64,000 nucleotides of DNA from Acidimicrobiia bacterium (GTDB taxonomy: Bacteria; Actinomycetota; Acidimicrobiia; Spongiisociales; Spongiisociaceae). Shown piece after piece: positions 31,947 through 41,601 of the stretch (position 1 is the stretch's first letter; each line of letters begins with the position of its first letter). The DNA lies in assembly GCA_011523635.1 (NCBI GenBank), contig WTGI01000035.1, positions 1 to 64,000 on the forward strand, given 5' to 3'. The translations under genes were made by a program, and so were the position numbers. The notes under the pieces were generated by a model. The model was not told where the DNA came from and did not search any database. It worked only from the letters and a program-made list of their open reading frames with translations.

Positions 31947-33807
31947 CTCGCTCTTTCGAGCCCTTCCTACCGAACTGGGTGCGGTACATCCGGGCGTACA
32001 GGCCGTCCGTCTCCAGCAGGACCTCGTGGGTGCCCTGCTCGACCAGGCGACCCCTGTCGAGCACCAGGATCCGGTCCGCGGCCTGGATCGTCGACAGGCG
32101 GTGGGCGATGACGAGCGAGGTGCGACCCACCATCACCCGCTCCAGAGCCTCCTGGATCAGGGCCTCCGACTCCGAGTCGAGGTGGGCGGTGGCCTCATCG
32201 AGGATGAGGATGCGCGGGTCCTCGAGGATCACCCTCGCCAGGGCGATCCGTTGCTTCTCCCCGCCCGAGAGGCGGTAGCCGCGCTCCCCCACGACCGTCT
32301 CGTAGCCATCCGGTAAGCCGGCGACGAAGTCGTGGATGTTGGCGGCCCGGGCTGCCGCTACCAGCTCTTCCTCCGTGGCGTCCGGCTTGGCATACCGCAG
32401 GTTGGCGGCGATCGTGTCGTGAAACAGGAAGGTCTCCTGGGTGACCACGCCGACGGAGCGCTCGAGCGACTCGGTGGATGCGTCCCGCACGTCCACCCCG
32501 TCGATCCGCACCGATCCCTCACTCACGTCGTACAGCCGGGGGATGAGGTAGCTCACCGTGGTCTTCCCCGCCCCCGACGGCCCGACCAGGGCCGCCACCT
32601 CGCCCGCCTCGATCCGGAAGTCGGCATCCTCCAGCGCCCAGCGCCGGGATGGAGGCTGCGGGGACGGGGACGGCTCGTCCGGCCAACCGGGTCTGGATAT
32701 GGCCGCCAACCCGGCCGGTTCCTGCTGCAGGTACCGGAAGTACACCCCGTCGAACTCCACCGTCCCGCTCACGGGCCGGATGTCGGTGGCGTCGCGACGC
32801 TCCACTATCTCCTGCCGCAGGTCAAGCACCTCGAACACCCGCTCGAACGAGACCAGGGAGGTGGCGAACTCCACCCGGGCGTTGGACATGGCCGACAGGG
32901 GTCCGTAGAGCTGCACCAGGAGGCTCGAGAACATGATGACGGTCCCCAGGCTCATGGAGCCCTGGATGACCAGGTACCCGCCTACCCAGAACACGGCCGC
33001 GGTACCGATGGCGCCCACCAGCCCGAGGGCGGCGAAGAACCACCTCCCCACCACCGCGGACCGGACGCCGAGGTCGCGGACCATCCCGGCCTCGGCCGAG
33101 AAGCGAGCCATCTCCTCGTTGCGGCGCCCGAACAGCTTGACCAGCAACGCCCCGCTCACGTTGAAGGTCTCGTTGAGGATGGCCCCCATCGCTCCGTTGT
33201 GGCGCATCTGGCGCCGGGTGATGGCGCGGAGCACCTGCCCGACCCGCCGGGCCGGATAGACGAACAGCGGTAGTGCGGCCACCGCCAGGAGGGTGAGGCG
33301 CCACTCCGCCTGGACCATTACCGCCAGGATGGCCACCACGGAGACCACGTTCGACACGATGGTGACGAAGGTGCCGGTGATGGCGGTCTGGGCACCCACC
33401 ACGTCGTTGTTGAGGCGCGATACCAGCTCACCGGTCTTCGTCTCGGTGAAGAACCGCAGCGACATGCCCTGGAGGTGGGCGTACAGGGCCCGGCGCAGGT
33501 CGTAGATGATCCCTTCCCCGGCCTTGGCGCTCATCCAGCGCTGGAGCGCGCCCACCGACACGCTGATGAGCGGCACCACCACCATGGCGACGCCCAGGAT
33601 GGTCAGCCGCCCCACATCGGCGGCCGGGATGGCGTTGTCGATCAGGTCCCGGATCAGGAGCGGCGGCACCACCGTGAGGCCCGATACCACGAGGATGGTG
33701 ACCAGGACGCCCACGAGCATCATCCGGTAGGGCTTGCCGTAGGCGAACACCCGTCGCAGCAGCGCCCGATCGATCTCGGGACCGCGCTGGTCCCGGTCAT
33801 GGCGCAC
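31852..33807 (-). CDS. ABC exporter, membrane domain fused to ATPase
   Basis: Half-transporter of the lipid A exporter / multidrug type that acts as a dimer in the inner membrane; the substrate is unknown. An N-terminal six-helix ABC membrane domain (about residues 20-320) precedes the ATPase with Walker A GPSGAGKTT, signature LSGGEKQRIALARVIL, Walker B ILILDEATAHLDSES and the H-loop IAHRLST. Between the two domains lies a proline- and serine-rich insertion (EPSPSPQPPSRR) after the YFRYLQQEP strand. GTG at 33807 is the start, 651 residues. The last roughly 30 residues after RTQFGRKGS are low-complexity and overlap the convergent small gene. Confidence 0.88.
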   Translation of the reverse strand: MRHDRDQRGPEIDRALLRRVFAYGKPYRMMLVGVLVTILVVSGLTVVPPLLIRDLIDNAIPAADVGRLTILGVAMVVVPLISVSVGALQRWMSAKAGEGIIYDLRRALYAHLQGMSLRFFTETKTGELVSRLNNDVVGAQTAITGTFVTIVSNVVSVVAILAVMVQAEWRLTLLAVAALPLFVYPARRVGQVLRAITRRQMRHNGAMGAILNETFNVSGALLVKLFGRRNEEMARFSAEAGMVRDLGVRSAVVGRWFFAALGLVGAIGTAAVFWVGGYLVIQGSMSLGTVIMFSSLLVQLYGPLSAMSNARVEFATSLVSFERVFEVLDLRQEIVERRDATDIRPVSGTVEFDGVYFRYLQQEPAGLAAISRPGWPDEPSPSPQPPSRRWALEDADFRIEAGEVAALVGPSGAGKTTVSYLIPRLYDVSEGSVRIDGVDVRDASTESLERSVGVVTQETFLFHDTIAANLRYAKPDATEEELVAAARAANIHDFVAGLPDGYETVVGERGYRLSGGEKQRIALARVILEDPRILILDEATAHLDSESEALIQEALERVMVGRTSLVIAHRLSTIQAADRILVLDRGRLVEQGTHEVLLETDGLYARMYRTQFGRKGSKERVRPPAFETPRGNGGREAGPSRPGTPTGARWP

Positions 33808-33931
33808 GTACGACCACCATCCCCCACCGAAGTCGTGAAAGATCGGGACCTCCTGCTGGACGGGTCGATCTTACGGGCGACGCCGGTCTAGTGGGGAGGG
33901 TCCGTCAGTCGGCTACCCCCACCCGGATGTT

Positions 33932-35005
33932 TCAGAGGGCAGGGTTTCCCGGCGGGTAGGCATCCAGGAAGACCTCCCTGCCCTGACGGGAGGAGTCGTA
34001 GATGGCCGTGATGATGGCCAGCGAGACCCGGGCGTCCTCACCGGTGAGCACCGGATCACGATCCTCGCGGATGGCGTCGACCATGTCCTGGAGCTGGATC
34101 CGGTGGCGAGTCTGCGGGTAGGCCCACGGATCGTCGATGTCGGTCAACCCGAAGTCCGGTGCCAACTCCACCCGACCCTCATCGTCCTTCACATCCCAGA
34201 CCAGGAACTTGTCGTACTGGGCATTGGCGACCACGGTGCCCAGCTCGCCGTGCAGCTCGATCCGGGATTTGAGGGCGGTCCGGACCGAGGAGGTGCTTTC
34301 GATGATCCCCATGGCGCCGTTGGTGAAATTGACCACCGCGGTGGCGGTGTCCTCCACCTCGATGTCGTGGAACTGGGTAGCCACCCGACCCATCACCGAC
34401 CGCACCGGTCCCATCAGGTACTGCAGCAGGTCGATGATGTGGATGGACTGGGTCATCAGGCAACCCCCACCCTCGAGGGCCTTCGTTCCCCGCCAAGCCG
34501 CAGAGTCGTAATAGGCAGCCGTCCGACTCGACTTGTCGACCGCATCGCTCAGGAACACCCGCCCCAGCCGGCCCGAGTCAACCGCCTCCTTGAGGGTGCG
34601 GGCCACCACACCGAAGCGCATCTGGAAGATCACGCCCAGCTTGGTGTCGTTCGCCCGGCAGACGCCGATCATCCGATCAGCCCTCTCCAGGGTGGTTTCA
34701 AGAGGCTTTTCCACCAAGGCATGCTTCCCGGCGTTCGAAGCAGCGATCGTCACGTCGGCGTGCAGGCCGGTGGGCACCGACACGACCACCACATCGACAT
34801 CATCATGTTCCACCAACCGCCGGTAGTCGGTGAACCAGTGCATCGCATCGTGGGTCCGGGCAAACTCCCGCACGTTGGATTCGTTCCGGCTGCACACCGC
34901 GACCAACTCGCCGCCATCGACGAAATCGAGCTCCTTGGCCATGAACCCACCCGACATGCCGGTCCCGACCAGACCGAAGCCTATGTTGCCCGCTCTCACC
35001 GCCAT
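33932..35005 (-). CDS. Gfo/Idh/MocA family NAD(P)-dependent oxidoreductase
   Basis: Dehydrogenase family that acts on sugars, inositols and related polyols. The N-terminal Rossmann fold starts with IGFGLVGTGMSG, and the family motif EKPLETTLERA follows a VVSVPTGLHADV strand. The C-terminal part has GGGCLMTQSIHIIDLLQYLMG, the usual substrate-binding helix with histidines. About 357 residues. ATG at 35005 has GGAGG only three bases away; the GTG at 34999 has it at a better distance and is equally possible. The substrate is not clear from the context. It is divergent from the membrane protein at 35133, and 124 bases without a recognisable feature separate it from the ABC exporter. Confidence 0.85.
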   Translation of the reverse strand: MAVRAGNIGFGLVGTGMSGGFMAKELDFVDGGELVAVCSRNESNVREFARTHDAMHWFTDYRRLVEHDDVDVVVVSVPTGLHADVTIAASNAGKHALVEKPLETTLERADRMIGVCRANDTKLGVIFQMRFGVVARTLKEAVDSGRLGRVFLSDAVDKSSRTAAYYDSAAWRGTKALEGGGCLMTQSIHIIDLLQYLMGPVRSVMGRVATQFHDIEVEDTATAVVNFTNGAMGIIESTSSVRTALKSRIELHGELGTVVANAQYDKFLVWDVKDDEGRVELAPDFGLTDIDDPWAYPQTRHRIQLQDMVDAIREDRDPVLTGEDARVSLAIITAIYDSSRQGREVFLDAYPPGNPAL

Positions 35006-35132
35006 CGCCCTCCCAACCGGAGTGTACCGGCCGGATCGGACCCCTCCGGGTCGGCAGGATGGTGTGGTGATCACCCGGTTTGCGGCGTCGGGATGTCTCG
35101 GAGATGTCCGATCCCGTCATTACCATCGAACG

Positions 35133-36779
35133 ATGTCTGTCCCACCGGTCGTGCCGAGATGGAGCCGATTCCTGCGCACGGCCGCACCCGCGATGCTGGT
35201 CATGGCGCCCCTGGTCGGCCTGGCCCTCCACTCGGACCAGAGCATCGCTATATACCAGTTCGCCTCGGACTACGGGACGAACCCGCTCCGTATCGCCGCC
35301 GCCAACGTGGCGGAAGTAGGCGAGTTCATCCTTAAGGGGAACTTCCGGCCGTTGGGCCGCTTCATCTTCTACCTGGAGGAGGCGGCCCGGTTCGATCTCG
35401 CAGCCGCACTCGGGGTCCCGCCTCACGTCGTCCAGGGCGCCATCAGGGTTGCGATGGTCGGAATCCTCGCCTGGGTCGCCACCTGCCTGGTAAGGGCGCT
35501 CGCCCGCTCGGCGACCGAGCACGCCGGATCCTCCCGCCCCGACGGCCGGCAGAAGGCGATCGACCGTCTGGTGGACTTGTTTCCCCTGGTCTTCGCATCC
35601 GTGCTGATCGTCACGGGCCCGCTCCACCCGCTGTCCTTCTTCCCGTTCTTCCTCATCTCCCTTGCTGTAGCGCTCCTCCTGGTTCCTCTGTACGTCGCCT
35701 CGGATAGCGCTATGAAACCCGGGAGTACCGTCCCCCGGCTGGCTCTGCCTGCCCTGGTAGGCCTGCTCGCGGCCATGACGTTCGAATTGATGTACCTGCT
35801 GCCGGTGACCTGCATCGCCCTGATCGTCGTGCGGGCCCGGCTGTCGGGCCTGACGGTGCGCGAGATCCCCTCGACCGCGGCCTTCCATAGATGGATGGCC
35901 TTGTGTCTCGGTTTCCTTGCCGTGTTCATCCCGAGCCGGATCGCCATCGAGATGGCGTGTGCCGTGAACGATTGCTACGGCAACACCAATCCGGTGGTGT
36001 CCGGGTTATCGGTCGGCCAGTGGCTGGGCCGGCTCCTGTCCGGGCTGCCGGTGGAAGGCTGGTTCTCGACGTCACCGGGGACCATCGATTCGGGCGCCCT
36101 GGACCAGGCCTGGTCGGGTGTCACCTCCAACGTATGGCTGGTCCTGGTAGCAGTCGCGATGGCAGCGATGGCCGTCCGGGCCGGCGGCGGTCTGCTCAAG
36201 GACGCGGGTCACGATCCGTCGCCCGGCACCTACCGACGCCTCGGGACCGGTCTGGCGGTATTCGGAGCGGTACTGGCTGTGGCACCGGCGTTACTGGTCA
36301 GCCTCTCGGAGGGTCTGCAGGGATGGAATGACCGGGGCTGGGGCCTGCACGACTGGCGTGACACCCTCCTGGTGCAGGTCGGCTGGGCCTTCATCCTGTA
36401 CGGGGCACTGGTGGTGGTGTGGTCAATCGCGGCCAACCGCCGGCGGAAGGGGAACGGCCCCTCGCGTTGGCTGAAGCCGCTCCTCGTCGCCGGCCTGGCC
36501 GTGTGCCTGTCGGCGCCATCGGTCCTCGCGCTGGGGGCCAACGCCCGGTATGCCGAATCCCGCCGGGACCGGCCCCTGACCAACATCGTCAATCTCATAT
36601 CGGCGGCGAGCGTCGACTTCGACAAGACCGCCGCGGGTGAGGCCCGGCGCTGCGCCTTATTGGCCGACTACGGCGAGTTGGTGTGCGACAGCTGCTGGCA
36701 CAGCGGACCCCGGCTGACGGAGCAGCTCAACAATCTGTCCCGATCCCGCTACAGCGCCCCGTTCTGCGCCCGTTCCTAG
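35133..36779 (+). CDS. Polytopic membrane protein of unknown function
   Basis: I do not recognise the family. The 548-residue product has about ten hydrophobic segments, beginning near residue 15 (AAPAMLVMAPLVGLALH). A loop after the first helix contains GNFRPLGRFIFYLEEAARFD, which is somewhat reminiscent of GT-C-fold membrane glycosyltransferases with their large first outside loop, but no DD or other catalytic signature is clear. A C-terminal outside domain carries four cysteines (RRCALL, VCDSCWHSG, FCARS). The ATG at 35133 was chosen because the region upstream is antisense to the Gfo/Idh/MocA gene. aroQ follows after 25 bases on the same strand. Confidence 0.7.
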   Translation: MSVPPVVPRWSRFLRTAAPAMLVMAPLVGLALHSDQSIAIYQFASDYGTNPLRIAAANVAEVGEFILKGNFRPLGRFIFYLEEAARFDLAAALGVPPHVVQGAIRVAMVGILAWVATCLVRALARSATEHAGSSRPDGRQKAIDRLVDLFPLVFASVLIVTGPLHPLSFFPFFLISLAVALLLVPLYVASDSAMKPGSTVPRLALPALVGLLAAMTFELMYLLPVTCIALIVVRARLSGLTVREIPSTAAFHRWMALCLGFLAVFIPSRIAIEMACAVNDCYGNTNPVVSGLSVGQWLGRLLSGLPVEGWFSTSPGTIDSGALDQAWSGVTSNVWLVLVAVAMAAMAVRAGGGLLKDAGHDPSPGTYRRLGTGLAVFGAVLAVAPALLVSLSEGLQGWNDRGWGLHDWRDTLLVQVGWAFILYGALVVVWSIAANRRRKGNGPSRWLKPLLVAGLAVCLSAPSVLALGANARYAESRRDRPLTNIVNLISAASVDFDKTAAGEARRCALLADYGELVCDSCWHSGPRLTEQLNNLSRSRYSAPFCARS

Positions 36780-36804
36780 CTAGTCCGCCTACGCTCTGGT
36801 AACC

Positions 36805-37947
36805 ATGCGAATCCTCCTGCTGAACGGCCCCAACCTCAACCTCCTGGGCAGGCGCGCCCCGGAGGTCTACGGCTCGGACACTCTCGAAGACGTGGTCGAG
36901 CAGTGTCACGCGCACGCGGCCCGGCTCGGTCACCGGCTCGAAGCCTTCCAGTCCAATCACGAGGGAGAGTTGATCGACGCCATCCACGCGGCGCGGGAGA
37001 CCGCAGACGGGATCGTGTTCAACCCCGGCGCCTTCTCCCACACCAGCTATGCCCTCCACGACGCCATAGAGGCGGTCGGGATCCCCACCGTCGAGATCCA
37101 TATCTCCAACGTTCGGGACCGCGAGCCGTGGCGGCGCATCTCGGTGACCGAGCCGGCCTGCGTGTACCAGATCTTCGGGCGGGGCGTCTCCGGCTACCTG
37201 GACGCCATCTCCCACCTTCACTACCGGGCGGTCCATGCGCCCCTTACGCTGCCCTACGGACCACACCCCGACCAGGTGGCGGATCTGCGGCTCCCCGATG
37301 CTCCAGGACCCCACCCGGTGGCGGTCCTGGTCCACGGTGGCGGGTGGGCGGACCCCCACACCCGTGACCTGATGGACGGAGCCGCGGTCGACCTGGCCGC
37401 GAGGGGCACGGCCACCTGGAATGTCGAGTACCGGCGGATCCCACCGGTGGGGGGTTGGCAGGATTCCATCGCGGACGTCTCCGCCGGGGTCGGCGCCCTG
37501 TCGTCCCTGTCCGGCGACCACGGGCTCGACCTGGGCCGGGTGACGGTGATCGGGCACTCGGCCGGCGCCCAGTTGGGGTTCTTCGCCGCCAAGACCGCCT
37601 CCGTGCGCCCGGTCGGCTTCGTCTCGCTGGCGGGGATGCTCGACCTGGGGAACGCCGGCACCGGCTTCGACGGGCTCATCTCGGCCTTCCTGGGTGACGG
37701 CGAGGGCGCTCGCCTCGCGATGATCGACCCCATCCGCGCCCTTCCGGGCGGGTTCCCGAGCGTGGCGGTTCACGGCCTCCTGGACCGATCCGTGCCACCG
37801 GATCAGAGCCGCCGCTTCGTCGAGGCGGCCCGAGCGGCCGGCGACCGATCCTGCCTGGTCGAGGTGGCCGGGGCCGACCACATGGACGTGATCTCGCCCC
37901 TCGCCACCGGATGGGAAGACGTGGCGCACGCCTGCCTGGGCGCCTAG
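36805..37947 (+). CDS. aroQ: Fusion of type II 3-dehydroquinase (AroQ) and alpha/beta hydrolase
   Basis: Residues 1-145 are a complete AroQ, which dehydrates 3-dehydroquinate in the shikimate pathway: LLNGPNLNLLGRR with R17, catalytic Y22, FNPGAFSHTSYALHDAI with N73 and H79, EIHISN with H99. Residues of about 146-380 are a complete esterase/lipase-type alpha/beta hydrolase: oxyanion motif HGGGW (177-181), nucleophile S252 in GHSAG, likely D327 in GLLDRS and H359 in GADHMD. The hydrolase resembles BD-FAE and kynurenine formamidase-like enzymes; its substrate is unknown. No stop or fresh start separates the parts. Stand-alone AroQ is normally about 145 residues. The gene ends 34 bases from the convergent dnaE stop. 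Confidence 0.9.
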   Translation: MRILLLNGPNLNLLGRRAPEVYGSDTLEDVVEQCHAHAARLGHRLEAFQSNHEGELIDAIHAARETADGIVFNPGAFSHTSYALHDAIEAVGIPTVEIHISNVRDREPWRRISVTEPACVYQIFGRGVSGYLDAISHLHYRAVHAPLTLPYGPHPDQVADLRLPDAPGPHPVAVLVHGGGWADPHTRDLMDGAAVDLAARGTATWNVEYRRIPPVGGWQDSIADVSAGVGALSSLSGDHGLDLGRVTVIGHSAGAQLGFFAAKTASVRPVGFVSLAGMLDLGNAGTGFDGLISAFLGDGEGARLAMIDPIRALPGGFPSVAVHGLLDRSVPPDQSRRFVEAARAAGDRSCLVEVAGADHMDVISPLATGWEDVAHACLGA

Positions 37948-37957
37948 CCGATGTTCT

Positions 37958-37971
37958 AGTCGCTAGTTGGA
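37958..37971. repeat. CTAG heptamer repeat, site 3 (2 units)
   Basis: CTAGTCG and CTAGTTG in tandem, in the 34 bases between the convergent stops of the aroQ fusion and dnaE. Same unit family as 4887-4921 and 9375-9409. Confidence 0.6.
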
Positions 37972-37981
37972 CGGATTGCCC

Positions 37982-40900
37982 TCATGCGAGGGCCGCCTCC
38001 CCGAAAATGCCCCTGACCTCGGCGTAGAGCGACGACGACAGCTCCACCTTGTCGTCCAGTTGGAAGACCTTCCGGTCCTCCCCGGCGGTCATGTCGATGA
38101 AGACCGGCGCCGGCCCCGGATGGTTGGACACCACCTGCTTGAGCTCGCGCAGCGACGCCAGAAAGGCATCCTGATCCGTGAGCGCCCGGTGGGGCTCCAG
38201 GCGCAATCTGAGGTCGCTGTCGGGAACGAGCTTGGGTCTGGTGATCCGGAAGGCTCGCATCTTCACCTCGCCCCCCCGGTTGGTCAACCTGCCCTCCACC
38301 ACCATGATGGCGTCCTCCTCCAGTATCTCGTCGGCCGAGGACAGGGTCTTCGCAAAAGCCACCACCTCGACCGAGCTGTCGAGGTCCTCGATGTTGAAGT
38401 AGGCCATCTGCTCCCCCGAGTTGGTGTAGCGACGGGTAATGCCGCTGACGATCCCGCCGACCCTCGCCCGCTCCCCGTCCGCCAGCCCCGCCAGCCCGGA
38501 CACGGTCGCGCTGGTGTGCTCGGCCAGGGCTCGGCCCAGACCGTTCAGCGGATGGTCCGAGACGTAGAGGCCCAGCATTTCCTTCTCGTGGGCCAGCAGG
38601 ACGAACTTGTTCCATTCATCCTCGGGAACCGCCACCTCGTCGAATTCCGGAACCTCGGCTTCCCCACCGAACAAGCTGAACTGGCCCGCGTCCTCGTGCC
38701 GCCTCCGGGCCAACGTGCGCTCGACCATCAGTTCCGCCACCTCGTTCAGGCCCCTCCGGGTGTGTCCCAGGTCTTCGAAAGCGCCCGCCCTGATCAGCGA
38801 GGCCACCACCCGCTTGTTGAGCGCCGTGGCCTCCACCCGGTTGGCGAAGTCCTGGAAGTCGGCGAAGGCGCCCCCGGCGTGGCGGGCCTCGATGATCTTC
38901 TCCACCACCGCCGACCCGACGTTCCGCACCCCGGAGAGTCCGAACACGATCCTGCCGTCCCGGACGGTGAAATCGCTCTCGGACGCGTTGACCGACGGGG
39001 CCGACACCTCCAGCCCCATCGTCCGGCACTCGCTCAGGTACAGCCGGTTACGGTCCTTTTCCCGGTGCGACGACGTGAGCAGGGCGGCCATGTACTCGGC
39101 GGGGAAGTGAACCTTGAGGTAGGCGGTCTGGTAGGCGAGCAGGCCGTAGGCGGCGCTGTGCGACTTGTTGAAGCCGTAACCGGCGAAGCCTTCGATCGAG
39201 TCGAACAGCTCCCCTCCGAACTGCGGCGTGTTGCCGCCCGCCACCACGCCGTCCACGAACTTGTCCCGTTCCTGCTCCATGATGGCGGGGATCTTCTTGC
39301 CCATGGCCTTGCGCAGGGCGTCGGCGTCAGCCATGGAATACCCCGCTATGTCGCGGGCGATCTGCATGACCTGTTCCTGGTAGATCATGAGGCCGTAGGT
39401 CTCGCTCAGCACGCTCTCGGTGGCCGGATGGGGGTAATCCACCCTGGCACGCCGGTTCTTGCGGTTGGCGTAGGCGTTGTGCCAATCATTCGACATCGGC
39501 CCGGGCCGGTACAGGGCCACGAGGGCGATCATGTCCTGGAAGCGGTCCGGCTGGAGGCTCCTGATCAGCGAGCGCATGGCGGTACCTTCGAGTTGGAAGA
39601 CCCCGATGGTGTCGCCCCTGCAGAGCATCTCGTAGGTGTCGGGATCGTCCAGGGCGACCCGGTCGATGTCGGGACGGGCGCCGGTGCTCCGTTCGATCAG
39701 GTCCAGCGTCCGGTCGATGGTCGACAGGGTGCGCAGGCCGAGAATGTCCATCTTGAGCAGGCCCAGCTTCTCGATGGCATGCATCTCGTACTGGGTGACC
39801 ACCTCGGCGTCCTCGCCCTTGCGCTGCACGGGCACCAGATCGGTAAGCGGCCGGGGAGCGATCACCACCGCCGCGGCGTGGATCGAGTCCTGCCGGCGGA
39901 GCCCTTCCAGACCCCGCGCCGTGTCCAGAACCAGGCGGGCATCCTCCTCGCTCCGGTATTCCTCCCGCAGGCCGGCCGCGTGGGCAAACCAGTCCTTGGT
40001 GATCCCATCGGCATCGTGGGCGGGAGGGTTGAAGCAGATGTCGAGAGATGCCTCCCGTCCCAGGACCGGATCCGGCATCAGCTTGGCCAGGCGGTCCCCC
40101 GTCGCGTACGGGAAACCCTGGACCCGGGCCGAGTCGCGAATCGCCTGCTTCCCCTTGATGGTGGAGAAGGTGACGATCTGCGCCACGTGGTCGGATCCGT
40201 ACGTATCCGCCGCGTACCGGATGATGTCGCCCCGGAAACGCTCGTCGAAGTCCATGTCGATGTCGGGCATCTCGCGCCGCCCGGGGTTCAGGAAGCGCTC
40301 GAAGATCAGGCCGTACTCGATCGGGTCCAGATCGGTGATACCCAACGAGTACGCCACGATCGATCCGGCCGCCGAGCCGCGACCCGGGCCGACCCGGATC
40401 CGGTGCGACCTCGCGTAGCGCACCAGGTCCCACACGATCAGGAAATAGTCGGGGAAGCCCATGTCCTCGATGATCCGCATCTCGTGCTCTATGCGCTGCC
40501 CGACCTCGCCGCCGGTCCGGCCCTCGTAGCGGCGGCGAGCGCCTTCGGTGACCAGCTCCCGCAGGTAGGACATGGCCGTGTGGCCGTCCGGAACCGGGAA
40601 ATGGGGCAGCAGCAACTGATCGAAGTCCAGGTCCACGTCGGCGCGCTCCGCTATCAGGAGCGTGTTGTCGCACGCACCGGGATAGGTGTCCTCAGGGAAC
40701 CGGTCCCGCATCTCCCGGGGGGTCTTCAGGTAGAACTCCTCGCCCTCGAAACGAAGGCTCCGCTCCGGGTCGTCGACGGTCGATCCGGTCTGGATACAGA
40801 GCAGGACATCGTGGGCGGCCGCCTCGTCCTGGCGGGTGTAGTGGGCATCGTTGGTGGCCAGAAGTGGGGCGCCGACACGCTGCGAGATCTCCAAGAGGTC

Positions 40901-41506
40901 GGGAAGGATGCGCCGCTGGCTCTCCAGGCCCAAGTCGTGGAGCTCGATGAAGAACCGGTCCCGGCCGAAGATGTCCTGGTAGAGACCCGCTGCCTCCACG
41001 GCCTTCTCCAAGTCCCGCCTGCCCCCGGCGTACCCGTCCTCCCGCGGCGCGTCCGGCGCCAGCAGGCTGGGCACGTGGCCGGACAGGCAGCCGCTGGTGG
41101 CGATGATCCCCTCGGCGTACTCGGACAGCAGCTCGTGGTCCATGCGGGGCTTGTAGTAGTAGCCCTCCAGGAAGGCCCTGCTGACCAGCTTGACCAGGTT
41201 GGCGTAGCCGGTCTGGGTCTCGGCCAGAAGGGTGATGTGGTGACGGACGTTGTCCGGGCCGGTGGGCCGATCGAAGCGGGAGCCGGTGGTCAGGTAACCC
41301 TCCACGCCGATGATCGGCTTGATGCCCGCCGCGGTGGCGGCCCGGTAGAAGTCGACCGCGCCGTAGAGCACTCCGTGGTCCGTCAGGCCCAGCCCCGGTT
41401 GGCCGTGCGAAACGACCGCCTCCACGGCGTGGTCGATGCGCGCCGCGCCGTCCAGCATCGAGAACTCGCTGTGCACGTGGAGGTGAACGAAACCCTTACT
41501 CGCCAT
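37982..41506 (-). CDS. dnaE: DNA polymerase III alpha subunit
   Basis: Replicative polymerase, DnaE1 class. The N-terminal PHP domain starts with FVHLHVHSEFSMLDGAA, the palm carries the catalytic aspartates in PDIDMDFDE (residues 414-421), and GYGFNKSHSAAYGLLAYQT belongs to the fingers. The internal clamp-binding motif QFSLF stands at 942-946, and a C-terminal OB domain (ARVGGIVSGITRRYTNSGE) follows. Length is 1174 residues, typical. It forms its own unit: 95 bases without a clear promoter separate it from rluD upstream, and it converges on the aroQ fusion. Confidence 0.98.
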   Translation of the reverse strand: MASKGFVHLHVHSEFSMLDGAARIDHAVEAVVSHGQPGLGLTDHGVLYGAVDFYRAATAAGIKPIIGVEGYLTTGSRFDRPTGPDNVRHHITLLAETQTGYANLVKLVSRAFLEGYYYKPRMDHELLSEYAEGIIATSGCLSGHVPSLLAPDAPREDGYAGGRRDLEKAVEAAGLYQDIFGRDRFFIELHDLGLESQRRILPDLLEISQRVGAPLLATNDAHYTRQDEAAAHDVLLCIQTGSTVDDPERSLRFEGEEFYLKTPREMRDRFPEDTYPGACDNTLLIAERADVDLDFDQLLLPHFPVPDGHTAMSYLRELVTEGARRRYEGRTGGEVGQRIEHEMRIIEDMGFPDYFLIVWDLVRYARSHRIRVGPGRGSAAGSIVAYSLGITDLDPIEYGLIFERFLNPGRREMPDIDMDFDERFRGDIIRYAADTYGSDHVAQIVTFSTIKGKQAIRDSARVQGFPYATGDRLAKLMPDPVLGREASLDICFNPPAHDADGITKDWFAHAAGLREEYRSEEDARLVLDTARGLEGLRRQDSIHAAAVVIAPRPLTDLVPVQRKGEDAEVVTQYEMHAIEKLGLLKMDILGLRTLSTIDRTLDLIERSTGARPDIDRVALDDPDTYEMLCRGDTIGVFQLEGTAMRSLIRSLQPDRFQDMIALVALYRPGPMSNDWHNAYANRKNRRARVDYPHPATESVLSETYGLMIYQEQVMQIARDIAGYSMADADALRKAMGKKIPAIMEQERDKFVDGVVAGGNTPQFGGELFDSIEGFAGYGFNKSHSAAYGLLAYQTAYLKVHFPAEYMAALLTSSHREKDRNRLYLSECRTMGLEVSAPSVNASESDFTVRDGRIVFGLSGVRNVGSAVVEKIIEARHAGGAFADFQDFANRVEATALNKRVVASLIRAGAFEDLGHTRRGLNEVAELMVERTLARRRHEDAGQFSLFGGEAEVPEFDEVAVPEDEWNKFVLLAHEKEMLGLYVSDHPLNGLGRALAEHTSATVSGLAGLADGERARVGGIVSGITRRYTNSGEQMAYFNIEDLDSSVEVVAFAKTLSSADEILEEDAIMVVEGRLTNRGGEVKMRAFRITRPKLVPDSDLRLRLEPHRALTDQDAFLASLRELKQVVSNHPGPAPVFIDMTAGEDRKVFQLDDKVELSSSLYAEVRGIFGEAALA

Positions 41507-41601
41507 GGCTATTCCTTGACCGCTACCCGTCGACCGGTCAGGGGTACCCAGCGATCCGCAAGACTAGCGAGTTCCGGTGGGTCGACCGGGCATGTTCGGG
41601 G

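Noticed and set aside
35066..35075. Palindrome GGTGATCACC between the divergent genes at 35005 and 35133
   Set aside because: A single 10-base palindrome without a second copy or a regulator gene nearby is too little to call an operator.
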